This document shows, piece by piece, positions 48,939-58,732 of a DNA stretch of 64,000 nt. The position numbers and the translations under genes were made by a program. The notes beneath the pieces were generated by a model. That model did no database searches, had not been told where the DNA came from, and saw only the letters and a program-made list of their open reading frames with translations. Every line of letters starts with the position of its first letter. Within the stretch, counting starts at the first letter, position 1. Source of the stretch: an uncultured Sphingomonadaceae bacterium (GTDB taxonomy: Bacteria; Pseudomonadota; Alphaproteobacteria; Sphingomonadales; Sphingomonadaceae); the NCBI GenBank assembly GCA_947258815.1, contig CAMYJW010000030.1:864770-928769 (forward strand), given 5' to 3'.

Positions 48939-50039
48939 TTAGGCGTCGTTCGCCTGAGATTCGGTTTGCGCGGCTTCGCCTTCAGCCGGGGCGTCCGCCT
49001 CGGCACCGGCAGCGTCGTCAGCGGCCTGTCCAGCTTCGTCCTGGCCGTCAATTACGCCGCCAGCCTGCTTGAGAACCCACGCGTTATACTCATCACGCGG
49101 AAGCGCTTCAATCGCTATTGGCATATAGCCGTGCTTGGGCCCGCACAGCTCCGAGCATTGGCCATAATAGACCCCTGGTTCATCGATCTGCAGTGTTTTT
49201 TCATTGATCCGGCCCGGAACCGCATCAAGCTTGAACCAGAGCGAAGGCACCGCGAACGAGTGAATCACGTCCGATGCGGTGATCTGCATGCGGATCGGCT
49301 CACCAACCGGAAGCACCAGCCGGTTATCGACTTCAAGCTGCGCCGGACCGTCGCTGGGATCGGTTTTAACTACACGCACGCCATTGTTGATCGTTGGATA
49401 GTTCGGAAGATTGAGCATGTTCGACACCAGCTCAAACTCGCCATTATCGGGATAGGTATAGGACCAGTTCCACTGGTTACCTGTCACCTTCACCGTCAAC
49501 GCATCGGCCCCTGCGGGCTTGAACTGCTTGGCCAGCAGATCGATCGAAGGCACGGCAATACCTGCCAGAATGAGCACCGGAACCAGGATCCAGATCACTT
49601 CGATCAGCGTGTTGTGGCTGGTCTTCGAAGCAACCGGGTTCGCCCGCCGGTTATACCGCGCGACCACCCAGATCAGCAGGAACAGCACGAACAGGCTGAT
49701 CACCGTAATGATCGGCATCAGCACAGCATCGTGAATCCATGCGCCATAACCGCCAAGCTTGGAATACTGATCCTGCAGCCCAAGCCCCTTGGCAACAGGC
49801 ATGCCCTTGCCCTCGGTTGGCTTCATCCGATCGATCGGCGCGGCGGGCGCGCTGGCTTCGGATGCCTGCGCTTCCGCCGCAACGGCAGCGTCATCAACTT
49901 GCGCCTGTTCAGCCAGAGCGGCGGAAGCCGCAGCCGGATTTGCTGCGGTCGCCGCCTGAGGAGCAGCGAACAGGGCAAGGCCCATTCCCAATGCCAGGAG
50001 CGAGCGGCTCGCGGCGCGTGCGTGTTTGCCGAATATCAT
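48939..50039 (-). CDS. ctaC: Cytochrome c oxidase subunit II
   Basis: CuA motif YGQCSELCGPKHGYMPI; GNQWNWSYTYPD; two TM helices. Confidence 0.96.
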   Translation of the reverse strand: MIFGKHARAASRSLLALGMGLALFAAPQAATAANPAAASAALAEQAQVDDAAVAAEAQASEASAPAAPIDRMKPTEGKGMPVAKGLGLQDQYSKLGGYGAWIHDAVLMPIITVISLFVLFLLIWVVARYNRRANPVASKTSHNTLIEVIWILVPVLILAGIAVPSIDLLAKQFKPAGADALTVKVTGNQWNWSYTYPDNGEFELVSNMLNLPNYPTINNGVRVVKTDPSDGPAQLEVDNRLVLPVGEPIRMQITASDVIHSFAVPSLWFKLDAVPGRINEKTLQIDEPGVYYGQCSELCGPKHGYMPIAIEALPRDEYNAWVLKQAGGVIDGQDEAGQAADDAAGAEADAPAEGEAAQTESQANDA

Positions 50040-50243
50040 CGTCTTCGTGCTTTCGCTTTCCGTCACCGGCGAGGAAAACGGTTTCCCCGCGCAATAAAAT
50101 TACAGGGATCGTCGCCCCCTTGCGCCGGGCCTATACGCGCGCTTGCGGCGTCCCTCAAGCGCCTCTAGGGGAATTTTTGATCACAGCGGCTTCGCGGCTG
50201 TGTCATTCTGAGCAATTCTGGCGTTCAAAGGACAACACGCATC

Positions 50244-50828
50244 ATGGAGGAAGAAGACGTTCTGGCCGAGTTTCGCGCCAGTAAGGCATTGCTGGAAGGC
50301 CATTTTCTTCTGTCTTCGGGACGGCACAGTGCGCACTACCTGCAATGCGCGCGCGTGTTGATGGATCCGATTCGCGCTTCGCGGCTGGCGCTGGCGCTTG
50401 TCGCAAAAATGCCACGCGAACTGCGAAAAGAGATCGACAAGGTGGTTTCCCCGGCCATGGGCGGCATCATATTCGGCCACGAGATGGGGCGCGCACTCGA
50501 AAAGGATGCGCTGTTCGTCGAACGCCCCACCGGCACGTTCGAATTCCGTCGGGGCTTTGCACTGAACGATGGCGACAAGGTGCTTATGGTCGAAGATGTC
50601 GTCACCACCGGCAAATCATCGCGCGAAGCCATCGCCGCGATCGAAGCGGCGGGCGGCCAGGTGATCGCCGCGTGCTCGCTGGTCGATCGCACCGGCGGCG
50701 ATGTCGATCTGGGCGTGCCCTACTTTCCACTGATCTCGATCACGTTTCCAACATATGCCGAGGACGAGCTGCCCCCCGAACTGGCCGCAACACCGGCCGT
50801 GAAGCCCGGCAGCAGAGCGCAACCCTGA
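50244..50828 (+). CDS. pyrE: Orotate phosphoribosyltransferase
   Basis: LSSGRHSAHYLQCARVLMDP; KVLMVEDVVTTGKSSREAIAAIE PRPP motif. Confidence 0.95.
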   Translation: MEEEDVLAEFRASKALLEGHFLLSSGRHSAHYLQCARVLMDPIRASRLALALVAKMPRELRKEIDKVVSPAMGGIIFGHEMGRALEKDALFVERPTGTFEFRRGFALNDGDKVLMVEDVVTTGKSSREAIAAIEAAGGQVIAACSLVDRTGGDVDLGVPYFPLISITFPTYAEDELPPELAATPAVKPGSRAQP

Positions 50829-50850
50829 AACCGCTGGATAAACTTGCATC

Positions 50851-51594
50851 GTGAATGCGCAGATCAAACCGGAGCGGCTGCGGCTGGGCGTGAACATCGA
50901 TCACGTCGCCACGATCCGCAACGCGCGCGGCGGGGATCACCCCGATCCCGCGCGCGCGGCACAGATCGTTTCGCAGGCGGGCGGTGACGGCATCACCGTG
51001 CACTTGCGTGAAGACCGCCGCCATATCCGCGACGAGGATCTGGTCCGCGTGCAACAGGCAACCGGACTGCCGCTCAATCTGGAAATGGCCGCAACCGATG
51101 AAATGGTTGAAATCGCGCTGCGCCATGCGCCGCATGCTGCCTGCATCGTTCCCGAAAAGCGCGAGGAACGCACCACCGAAGGCGGCCTCGACGCGGCCGG
51201 ACAACACAATCAGCTTGCGCCGATCGTAAGCCGGCTGCGCGAAGCGGGCATCCGGGTCAGCCTGTTCATCGCGCCCGAAGCACGCCAGATCGAAGCGGCG
51301 ATGCGACTGGGCGCTCCCGTGGTCGAACTGCACACCGGCGAATATTGCCACGCACAAGGCCAGGCGCGCGCCGATGAACTGAAACGAATCGCCGACATGG
51401 CCGCGCTCGCCGCCAAAAACGGCATCGAACCGCATGCCGGACACGGGCTGACATTCGAAAATGTCCAGCCGGTCGCCGCCATCCCCCAACTGGCAGAACT
51501 TAACATCGGCCATTACCTGATCGGCGAAGCGATCTTCACCGGGCTGGAAGCCAGCGTGCAGAAAATGCGCGCGCTTATGGACGAAGCGCGATGA
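50851..51594 (+). CDS. pdxJ: Pyridoxine 5'-phosphate synthase
   Basis: [58 protein letters not shown] start. Confidence 0.96.
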   Translation: MNAQIKPERLRLGVNIDHVATIRNARGGDHPDPARAAQIVSQAGGDGITVHLREDRRHIRDEDLVRVQQATGLPLNLEMAATDEMVEIALRHAPHAACIVPEKREERTTEGGLDAAGQHNQLAPIVSRLREAGIRVSLFIAPEARQIEAAMRLGAPVVELHTGEYCHAQGQARADELKRIADMAALAAKNGIEPHAGHGLTFENVQPVAAIPQLAELNIGHYLIGEAIFTGLEASVQKMRALMDEAR

Positions 51595-51992
51595 TTATCG
51601 GCCTTGGATCGGACTTGTGTAACATTGAGCGCATACAAAATTCGCTTAACCGCTTTGGCGAGCGATTCGAACTGCGCGTGTTTACCGAGATTGAGCGCGC
51701 CAAGGCCCGGCGCAGACCGTTCACGATTGCGGGAACCTATGCCAAGCGATTCGCGGCGAAAGAAGCGTTTTCCAAAGCGGTGGGCACCGGGTTCAAGGCC
51801 GGGGTCTATATGAAAGACATCGGCGTGGTGAACGCAAAAAGCGGCGCGCCCACTCTGGCGCTGACCGGCGGCGCGGCTGACCGGCTGGCCCTGCTGGTTC
51901 CATCCGGCCACAGCCCGATCATTCATTTGACGCTCACCGACGATCACCCATGGGCGCAGGCATTCGTCGTAATAGAAGCAAGGCCGCTATGA
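51591..51992 (+). CDS. acpS: Holo-[acyl-carrier-protein] synthase
   Basis: [26 protein letters not shown]...[15 protein letters not shown]. Confidence 0.95.
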   Translation: MIIGLGSDLCNIERIQNSLNRFGERFELRVFTEIERAKARRRPFTIAGTYAKRFAAKEAFSKAVGTGFKAGVYMKDIGVVNAKSGAPTLALTGGAADRLALLVPSGHSPIIHLTLTDDHPWAQAFVVIEARPL

Positions 51993-52855
51993 CCGAACCC
52001 GAATCCGTCACGCAAGATGTCGTGCCCGATCAGTCCGTTGAGCCGGAGCGCGTCAACTGGCTGGCCGAAATACGCGGCCTTGCGCTGATGCTGCTGGCTG
52101 TGCTGGCGTTTCACAGCCTTGTTGCCAAACCGTTTTACATACCATCGATATCGATGATGCCGAACCTGCTGGTCGGTGACCGGCTGGTGGTCAGCAAATA
52201 TCCTTATGGCTGGAACTGGTCGTCTATTTCGTTTCACGTCCTTCCAAGGGGGGAATGGCGGGTTCTGGGCGACACGCCCGAATATGGAGACATTGTCATC
52301 GCCGTTCCCGCCAATCGCAGGGAGGACCTGATCAAGCGCGTCGTCGCCTTGCCCGGAGACCGGATCGCGGTGCGCAACGGCCAGATCGTCCTGAACGGCA
52401 AACCCGTGCCGCAGGCGGTGGAGCCGGCACTGGAACTGCCTGTCGATACGCACCAGCCGTGCGATGACTATACGTTCCCCGGCCTGCGCGTGCGCATGCC
52501 ATCGGGCCGCGAGTTCTGCGAACTGCCCTTGCTGCGCGAGACCCTGCCCAATGGCACCAGCTATCTGGTGATCGACCATCTGCGCCAGACGCTGGACGAC
52601 ATGGATGAGATCCGCATCCCCGAAGGCCACGTTTTCCTGATGGGTGACAACCGCGATCATTCGGCGGACAGCCGCGCCGGACTGGATGAAAACGGCCTGG
52701 GCGGCCCTGTTGCGCTGACCAGCATCGGAGGGCGCGCTGAATTTACGACATTTTCGCTCGACGGCAGCCAGAGCTGGAACCCGCTCAGCTGGTGGAACGC
52801 ACTGCGCTCTGGCCGCGCATGGAACAGCCTTCGTCCGGCGAGAAAAGACGATTGA
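51989..52855 (+). CDS. lepB: Signal peptidase I
   Basis: [59 protein letters not shown]. Confidence 0.96.
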   Translation: MTEPESVTQDVVPDQSVEPERVNWLAEIRGLALMLLAVLAFHSLVAKPFYIPSISMMPNLLVGDRLVVSKYPYGWNWSSISFHVLPRGEWRVLGDTPEYGDIVIAVPANRREDLIKRVVALPGDRIAVRNGQIVLNGKPVPQAVEPALELPVDTHQPCDDYTFPGLRVRMPSGREFCELPLLRETLPNGTSYLVIDHLRQTLDDMDEIRIPEGHVFLMGDNRDHSADSRAGLDENGLGGPVALTSIGGRAEFTTFSLDGSQSWNPLSWWNALRSGRAWNSLRPARKDD

Positions 52856-52858
52856 ACC

Positions 52859-54022
52859 ATGGCCCGCAGATTTCTCTATGTTATCGCCGCGCTTATCATT
52901 CTGGTGCTTGGCGTGATGCTGGCATTGCGCATCTGGGCGGGTGCTCTGTCATCGGTGGCATTCGTTCCATCGGCCGAGTTTACACAACAGGCGGCATTTA
53001 CTGAGATGACATACTCCGATCCCGATATGTGGTTTGCCCGGCCGGGCCTCGGCAACGGTGATGTTACGCGCTATCTGCCGGAAGGCATCGGGGCCGGAAA
53101 AGCAGGCGCGGAAGAAGCTGGCCCAGAAGAAGCACGCGTTGAAGAACCCAGCCTCGGTGCGGCGGTATTTTTCGTCCATCCGACCAGCTATTTCGAAAAA
53201 CAGCACTGGAATGCCCCGCTTGACGATCCCGGCTCGCGCGATCTGGCGGGCAAGTTCCTGCGCGGCATGGCCAGCCCCTTCAATCATAGCGCCGACCTGT
53301 GGGCCCCGCGTTACCGGCAGGCAACATTCGGCACGTTCATAAGCGATTCGCCCAGCGCGCAGCGTGCGCTCGACACCGCCTATGACGACGTGCTCCAGGC
53401 ATTCGAACACTTTCTGAATACGATTGACGATGCCCGCCCGATCGTTCTGGCAGGCCACAGTCAGGGCGCGCTGCATATGCGCCGCCTGATCGCAGAGCGC
53501 GTTTCAGACGACGCGCTCAGAAGCCGCATCGCCGCCGCTTATCTGATCGGCTGGCCGATTTCGCTTGAACGCGACGTGCCGCACCTTGGCCTGCCCGCCT
53601 GCACCGGACCGGATCAACCGGGATGCGTGATCGGCTGGCAAAGCTTTGCGGAACCGGCGGACACGAAAGACGTGGTCAAAGGCCATGGCCTGCGCCCCTG
53701 GCTGGATGGCTCACGCCGCGACGGCCGCCCTTATCTGTGCTCAAATCCGCTGGCCGGGATGGCCAACGGCGCACAGCAACCCGCCAGCGCCAATGCCGGA
53801 TCGCTGGTGCGCAATGAAGATCACCCGGAAGGCAGGCTGATTGCAGGGCAAATCCCGGCGCGATGCAGCGACGAAGGCTTCCTCCTGATCGGCGATCCGC
53901 CTGAGCTGGGCTCGCAAGTGCTGCCGGGCAACAACTATCACGTCTACGATATTCCGATGTTCTGGGCGAACTTGCGGCAAGACGTTTCCCAGCGAGTCGT
54001 GGCATGGCAAGCCAGCCGCTGA
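52859..54022 (+). CDS. DUF3089 domain-containing protein (alpha/beta hydrolase-like)
   Basis: [48 protein letters not shown]. Confidence 0.88.
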   Translation: MARRFLYVIAALIILVLGVMLALRIWAGALSSVAFVPSAEFTQQAAFTEMTYSDPDMWFARPGLGNGDVTRYLPEGIGAGKAGAEEAGPEEARVEEPSLGAAVFFVHPTSYFEKQHWNAPLDDPGSRDLAGKFLRGMASPFNHSADLWAPRYRQATFGTFISDSPSAQRALDTAYDDVLQAFEHFLNTIDDARPIVLAGHSQGALHMRRLIAERVSDDALRSRIAAAYLIGWPISLERDVPHLGLPACTGPDQPGCVIGWQSFAEPADTKDVVKGHGLRPWLDGSRRDGRPYLCSNPLAGMANGAQQPASANAGSLVRNEDHPEGRLIAGQIPARCSDEGFLLIGDPPELGSQVLPGNNYHVYDIPMFWANLRQDVSQRVVAWQASR

Positions 54023-54486
54023 TCACAGACAACGCCCCCCGGTTTCGCGCTGCCCTGCCATCGGGCGGTGTGCTGATCGCGCTTGATCTGGGCACGAAAA
54101 CAATCGGCACTGCCTTTTGCGACGCGGGCTGGCGGTTTGCATCGCCGGGCAAAACCCTGAAACGCGGCAAATTCAGCGTTGATAAGCAAGCGCTCACCGA
54201 TCTGATGGCCGCACGTTCAGCGCAAGGCATCGTCATCGGCCTGCCGCTCAACATGGACGGCAGCGAAGGCCCGCGCACACAGGCGAGCCGCGCCTATGCC
54301 CGCAATCTTGCCGCGCTGGGCCTGCCGATTCTTTTGTGGGACGAGCGCTGGTCAACCGCCGATGCCGAACGCGGCCTGATCGGGCAGGATATGAGCCGCG
54401 CCAAACGCGCGGACCGCATCGATTCGGCCGCCGCCGCGGTTATCCTGCAAGGCGCGATCGACGCGCTGACGGGCGGTATGATCTAA
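54004..54486 (+). CDS. ruvX: Holliday junction resolvase RuvX/YqgF
   Basis: [66 protein letters not shown]. Confidence 0.94.
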   Translation: MASQPLITDNAPRFRAALPSGGVLIALDLGTKTIGTAFCDAGWRFASPGKTLKRGKFSVDKQALTDLMAARSAQGIVIGLPLNMDGSEGPRTQASRAYARNLAALGLPILLWDERWSTADAERGLIGQDMSRAKRADRIDSAAAAVILQGAIDALTGGMI

Positions 54487-55382
54487 ACCGCCTGATGGCG
54501 CCGCAATTTCGCTTCGCCCGCTACCATCCGGCTGCCGCAGCGTTCCGCATCGGCCCAGACCAGATCGCGCGCGGATGCGTCGTCCGCCGCCGATGCCAGC
54601 GCGCTCCACGAGGCCAGCCGCATACGGTCGCTGGGATGATGCTGCCCGAAACTGCGCGCGAGTTCGCTCGCACTTTCGCTGCCCAGTCCCACGGCGATGC
54701 GCATGAACGCCTCGCTTGATCCGTTGGAAAGGATGCGCCCGATCCGCCGCTTTTCAACATCGAAGCTGTATTGATCGAGCCAGCCCTGCGCGCCGCCCGC
54801 GTGGACAATATTTATCGAAACGGACAGCGCCTCGCCGGGATGTTGCGCATGAACATCGCGGTGCGCGCGGTAATGCATGATCTTGCCTTCTTCGAGGCAG
54901 GAGCGCTCCACAAACCGCAAGTCCACCGGCTCGCCAGACCAGCCGCTGACATCCTCGTAATCAAACTCGTAATAGTCGCTGGCATAGCCCGGCCCGAAAT
55001 AGCCCAGCGTGACGAAATCGAAATTGTGATCGTGCGGCAGGCCATAGACGAAACTGTCTCCCCCGCTGGCGCGCATCATGTGTTCATCCCGCGATGGCCA
55101 AAGGTTTGCGCGCATGAAATAATCTCCGCCATCGGGCGGCGCGAGCATGATGACTTGCGGGCCATAGGAATTTGCGCCGTCATCCTCGCGGTGGCGCGTT
55201 TCAAGCGCGCTGACCAGCATATCGCCCAGAAACGTGCGGTTGTTGCCAAGGCGGCGCAACTGGCGCGCGCTGTGCATCAGGCTTTCCTCATCGCCCGGAT
55301 CGAACCCGGCGCACGACATCGCGTCGACGCATTCGGCCAGGCTGGCAACGGTTTCATCAACGGGCGTGATCACTCTGGGCAT
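54483..55382 (-). CDS. Uncharacterised protein with cupin-like His clusters (third gene of cassette)
   Basis: [41 protein letters not shown]...[22 protein letters not shown]; overlaps the preceding ORF by 13 nt. Confidence 0.8.
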   Translation of the reverse strand: MPRVITPVDETVASLAECVDAMSCAGFDPGDEESLMHSARQLRRLGNNRTFLGDMLVSALETRHREDDGANSYGPQVIMLAPPDGGDYFMRANLWPSRDEHMMRASGGDSFVYGLPHDHNFDFVTLGYFGPGYASDYYEFDYEDVSGWSGEPVDLRFVERSCLEEGKIMHYRAHRDVHAQHPGEALSVSINIVHAGGAQGWLDQYSFDVEKRRIGRILSNGSSEAFMRIAVGLGSESASELARSFGQHHPSDRMRLASWSALASAADDASARDLVWADAERCGSRMVAGEAKLRRHQAV

Positions 55383-56347
55383 ACGGACACCTTGGCAAGC
55401 ATGGGATGGGCTTCGATCAGTTGCGCGCGCAGCGCACCAGCGCTTGGCGCCAGTTCATCATCGGGCGCACGGGCAATTGCCGTCAGCGCGCCAAATCCGG
55501 CCGCAGTGTCAAGCGCCAGAAATTCTCGCAAAGCCTGCCAACGCAGCGAGGCTGTGCCCTGTTCGCGTGCGATCCTTGCAAAGGCCGGTGCGGCATCTTC
55601 GCGCTTCATCCGGCCCAGCAGCGCCATGATCAGTTCGGTGCGGCTGTCCTGCGGATTTCCCGCCGCCTGATAGACAAGCCGGCCATCGGCAAGGCTGTAT
55701 TCGCGCGTGGTTCCGGCATTGGCCTGACGCCGTTGCAGCCGCAGCGTCACCAGCCGCCCTTCAACAGCGCGCACCAGCAACGCCTCGCGGGAGGCATCGC
55801 GCGCCACCACATCACCGGGCACAAGCGAAACGCGCCGGTGGTCGAGCAGAGCTTCCTTTTCGCCGGTGAACATGCGTTCGATACGTTCGGCGCGGGCCGT
55901 TCCGGCCAGCACGCATTCCCACACTTCGCTGGGCGAGAAATCCACCGTCACCGGATCGGGCCGCGCAGCCAGACCATCGCCATCCAGCGCGATCAGCGAC
56001 AGCGTGACATTGCCCGAACGGGCCAGCAGCAACGTTGAAATCGTGCCATCGGTAAAGTGGCGCAGCGGCACATGGCCAAGCGGCGATCGGGAAACGGCAT
56101 CGCTGACCACGCGCGAAAATTCTTCCGCCAGTTCACCCGCGTCCGAACCGTTGGGCGCGAACAACCCGGCAAGCGCGGGGCAATCCGCCAGCGGGCCTTG
56201 CGCGGCAAAGGCATCGAGATCGGCCAGCACGGCGGCCATATGCGGACGCTCACGCCAGGCTTTCACCGCGCGAAACAGCGCGGCCTGCGCGTCACGCTGC
56301 GGAGTATCGTCACTCCGCAGCGCGCGCAGATCGGGATGAATGTGCAT
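55370..56347 (-). CDS. Uncharacterised protein (second gene of cassette)
   Basis: Intact 325-aa ORF, ATG start 9 nt after the peptide ORF; overlaps the downstream gene. Confidence 0.78.
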   Translation of the reverse strand: MHIHPDLRALRSDDTPQRDAQAALFRAVKAWRERPHMAAVLADLDAFAAQGPLADCPALAGLFAPNGSDAGELAEEFSRVVSDAVSRSPLGHVPLRHFTDGTISTLLLARSGNVTLSLIALDGDGLAARPDPVTVDFSPSEVWECVLAGTARAERIERMFTGEKEALLDHRRVSLVPGDVVARDASREALLVRAVEGRLVTLRLQRRQANAGTTREYSLADGRLVYQAAGNPQDSRTELIMALLGRMKREDAAPAFARIAREQGTASLRWQALREFLALDTAAGFGALTAIARAPDDELAPSAGALRAQLIEAHPMLAKVSVCPE

Positions 56348-56356
56348 CCCGGCCCC

Positions 56357-56521
56357 TCAGAACATGCCCTGAGTGGGATTGAGATCGTAGAGGAACGTCA
56401 TCAGGATAACGATCGTATCGTCCGATGACTGAACGCGCGCGGCATCGGAAAGCGTGCCGAACAGGCCGGTCAGGGTGTCGAGATCGGGAAGTGCGTCAAT
56501 ATCAATTTTAGGTAGGTTCAT
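56357..56521 (-). CDS. 54-aa peptide ORF (first gene of cassette; candidate precursor or regulatory peptide)
   Basis: MNLPKIDIDALPDLDTLTGLFGTLSDAARVQSSDDTIVILMTFLYDLNPTQGMF; good SD (GAGGGG) 5' of ATG; same strand and tightly coupled to 55370-56347. Confidence 0.72.
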   Translation of the reverse strand: MNLPKIDIDALPDLDTLTGLFGTLSDAARVQSSDDTIVILMTFLYDLNPTQGMF

Positions 56522-56630
56522 GATTGATCCCCTCAGCAAACAACGAAGCAGGAGCGCTTCGTGAGAGGCAATCTGACCGGCTGGACGCCGACACTTAAAT
56601 TAAAAGATTGTAACGCGCCGCAGGGTGGCT

Positions 56631-57443
56631 CTATCGGTCTGCGACAATGTCATTTTTCATGCTGAGGACGATAATCAGACCGCCCGTTTCGGGCACTGAC
56701 TGCCCCGGCGCACCCTGCACGCGCGCCGCATCGGCACGCGCCCTGTCAAGAATCGCCGCCGGAACGTCCGGCATATGCACAATCATGTCTGCCGCGCCAA
56801 GATGACGGGCCTGTTTCAGCGTCAGATCTTCCGGATCGGCGCTGCTCAGAACGATCTGAACCAGCCCGCCTGCGTGCGTGTCCACATCCGCGCCATCCAG
56901 CCATCCATCGACCAGCGCATCGCGATTATCGGCCAGCGGGTCCAGCACGCCGCCTTCGCCCAGCGCCGCATCAATCGCGCGGCGGCGATCCGTGGCATCG
57001 GGCCAGCGTGCACGCAGCCGTTGCCGCGCCGCGCCAAGCGCCGCCGCCAGCCGCCCCAGCGATTGCGGCAGGATCATCTCAAGCCGCAGCCGCAATGCCT
57101 TGGCCAGCCCGGCGGACGCTCCGCCCGTTCCGATCGCCAACAGCACCGGCGAACGATCGAGAATGCCGGGTACGATAAAATCGCACAGATCGGGCCGGTC
57201 CGCCGCATTTACCAGCACACCTGCGCTTTTGAGGCGCGCAGCATCGGCGCGCGCGCGATCATCATCGTCATGGGCAACAAACGCCAGCCGTGCGCCTTTA
57301 TCGACGCCATCCTGCAAGTCTGCGATCACCAGCCCGCCTGCGCGTTCAACCAGGCGGCGTTTGGCCTCGGCAGCCTCCCCCGATCCCACCACGATCACGG
57401 GCTGGCCCGCAATGCGATGGAACAGCGGCAGGTTCTCGATCAA
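56631..57443 (-). CDS. Siroheme synthase N-terminal (precorrin-2 dehydrogenase/ferrochelatase) with partial SUMT-like tail
   Basis: LPLFHRIAGQPVIVVGSGEAAEAKRRLVERAG; NAADRPDLCDFIVPGILDRSPVLLAIGTGGASAGLAKALR; TTG start overlapping the lysA stop. Confidence 0.88.
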   Translation of the reverse strand: MIENLPLFHRIAGQPVIVVGSGEAAEAKRRLVERAGGLVIADLQDGVDKGARLAFVAHDDDDRARADAARLKSAGVLVNAADRPDLCDFIVPGILDRSPVLLAIGTGGASAGLAKALRLRLEMILPQSLGRLAAALGAARQRLRARWPDATDRRRAIDAALGEGGVLDPLADNRDALVDGWLDGADVDTHAGGLVQIVLSSADPEDLTLKQARHLGAADMIVHMPDVPAAILDRARADAARVQGAPGQSVPETGGLIIVLSMKNDIVADR

Positions 57444-58714
57444 TCTGCCTGCTCCAGCCAGTCCGGCACTTGTTCTGCCGCAAGGATCACGCTTGGCTCT
57501 ATGCGCTGCGCAACCACCGCCCACTTATCGCCGCTGACCATCACTTCGGGCACCAGCGCGCGGCTGTTATAGGTGTTGGCCATTGTTGCGCCATATGCGC
57601 CTGCCGTGCGGAAAGCGCCAAGATCGCCTGCCTGCACCGCATCGATATCGCGCGCGGTGGCAAACGTATCCGAACTCTCGCAGATTGGGCCGACGATATT
57701 AGCCATCATCCGCTCTCCCGAAGGCGCAAGCGCGGCAAAATCGTGCCATGCGTCATACATCGCCGGACGCGCCAGATCGTTCATCGCGGCATCGACCACC
57801 ACAAACGGCGTGTTGGTGGCGCTTTGCTTCACGCGGATCACGCGCGTCAGCAACACGCCGGCATTGCCCGCAATCACGCGGCCCGGCTCAAACATGATCG
57901 TCGCATCCCAGCCGCTTGTGGCTTGCGCAATCATCGCGGCATAATCGCCCGGACCGGGAAGTTCCTCGTGCGCGCGATATGGCACACCCAGCCCGCCGCC
58001 CAGATCCATATGGCTGACCGTAAAGCCCGCGCCGCGCAGCTCGGCCATCAGCGCGCCCATTTTCACAAAAGCTTCGCGCGATGGTTCAAGATCGGTGATC
58101 TGGCTGCCGATGTGGACCGCCAGCCCGCGCATTTCCAGCCCCTCCAGCGCGCTCAGCCGGGCGTAGATCGCCGCCGCCTGATGATAGGCAACGCCAAACT
58201 TGTTTTCCGATTTTCCAGTTGAAATCTTGGCATGGGTGCGCGCATCGACATCGGGATTGACCCGCAGCGCGCAAACCGCCGTGCGCCCCATCGCCGCCGC
58301 GATCCGGGCAAGCTCAACCCCTTCTTCCTCGCTCTCCAGATTGAACTGGCCCAGCCCCACTTCAACCGCGCGCGTCAGTTCGCGCGCACCCTTGCCAACG
58401 CCGGAAAACACGACATCGCCAGCCGGGATGCCAGCCGCCAGGGCACGCTCAAGCTCTCCGCCCGAAACGATATCGGCGCCATAACCTTCACCCGCCAGCA
58501 CTTTCAGCACGGCAAGGTTGGGATTGGCCTTCATCGCAAAAGCGATGTGAATGCTGGGCAAAACCGCGCTCAGCGCATCGCGGAACACCCGCGCATGGCG
58601 TGTGAGCGTGGCCTGTGAATAGACGTAGACCGGCGTTCCCACAGCCTTGGCAATCGCGGAAAGCGGCACGTCCTCGGCGTAAAGCTCGCCGTTCTGGTAA
58701 GTGAAATGATCCAT
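57440..58714 (-). CDS. lysA: Diaminopimelate decarboxylase
   Basis: AFAMKANPNLAVLKVLAGEGYGADIVSGGEL; HIGSQITDL; DLGGGLGVPY; CESSDTFA. Confidence 0.96.
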   Translation of the reverse strand: MDHFTYQNGELYAEDVPLSAIAKAVGTPVYVYSQATLTRHARVFRDALSAVLPSIHIAFAMKANPNLAVLKVLAGEGYGADIVSGGELERALAAGIPAGDVVFSGVGKGARELTRAVEVGLGQFNLESEEEGVELARIAAAMGRTAVCALRVNPDVDARTHAKISTGKSENKFGVAYHQAAAIYARLSALEGLEMRGLAVHIGSQITDLEPSREAFVKMGALMAELRGAGFTVSHMDLGGGLGVPYRAHEELPGPGDYAAMIAQATSGWDATIMFEPGRVIAGNAGVLLTRVIRVKQSATNTPFVVVDAAMNDLARPAMYDAWHDFAALAPSGERMMANIVGPICESSDTFATARDIDAVQAGDLGAFRTAGAYGATMANTYNSRALVPEVMVSGDKWAVVAQRIEPSVILAAEQVPDWLEQAD

Positions 58715-58732
58715 CGCGTGCCCTGTGACGCG

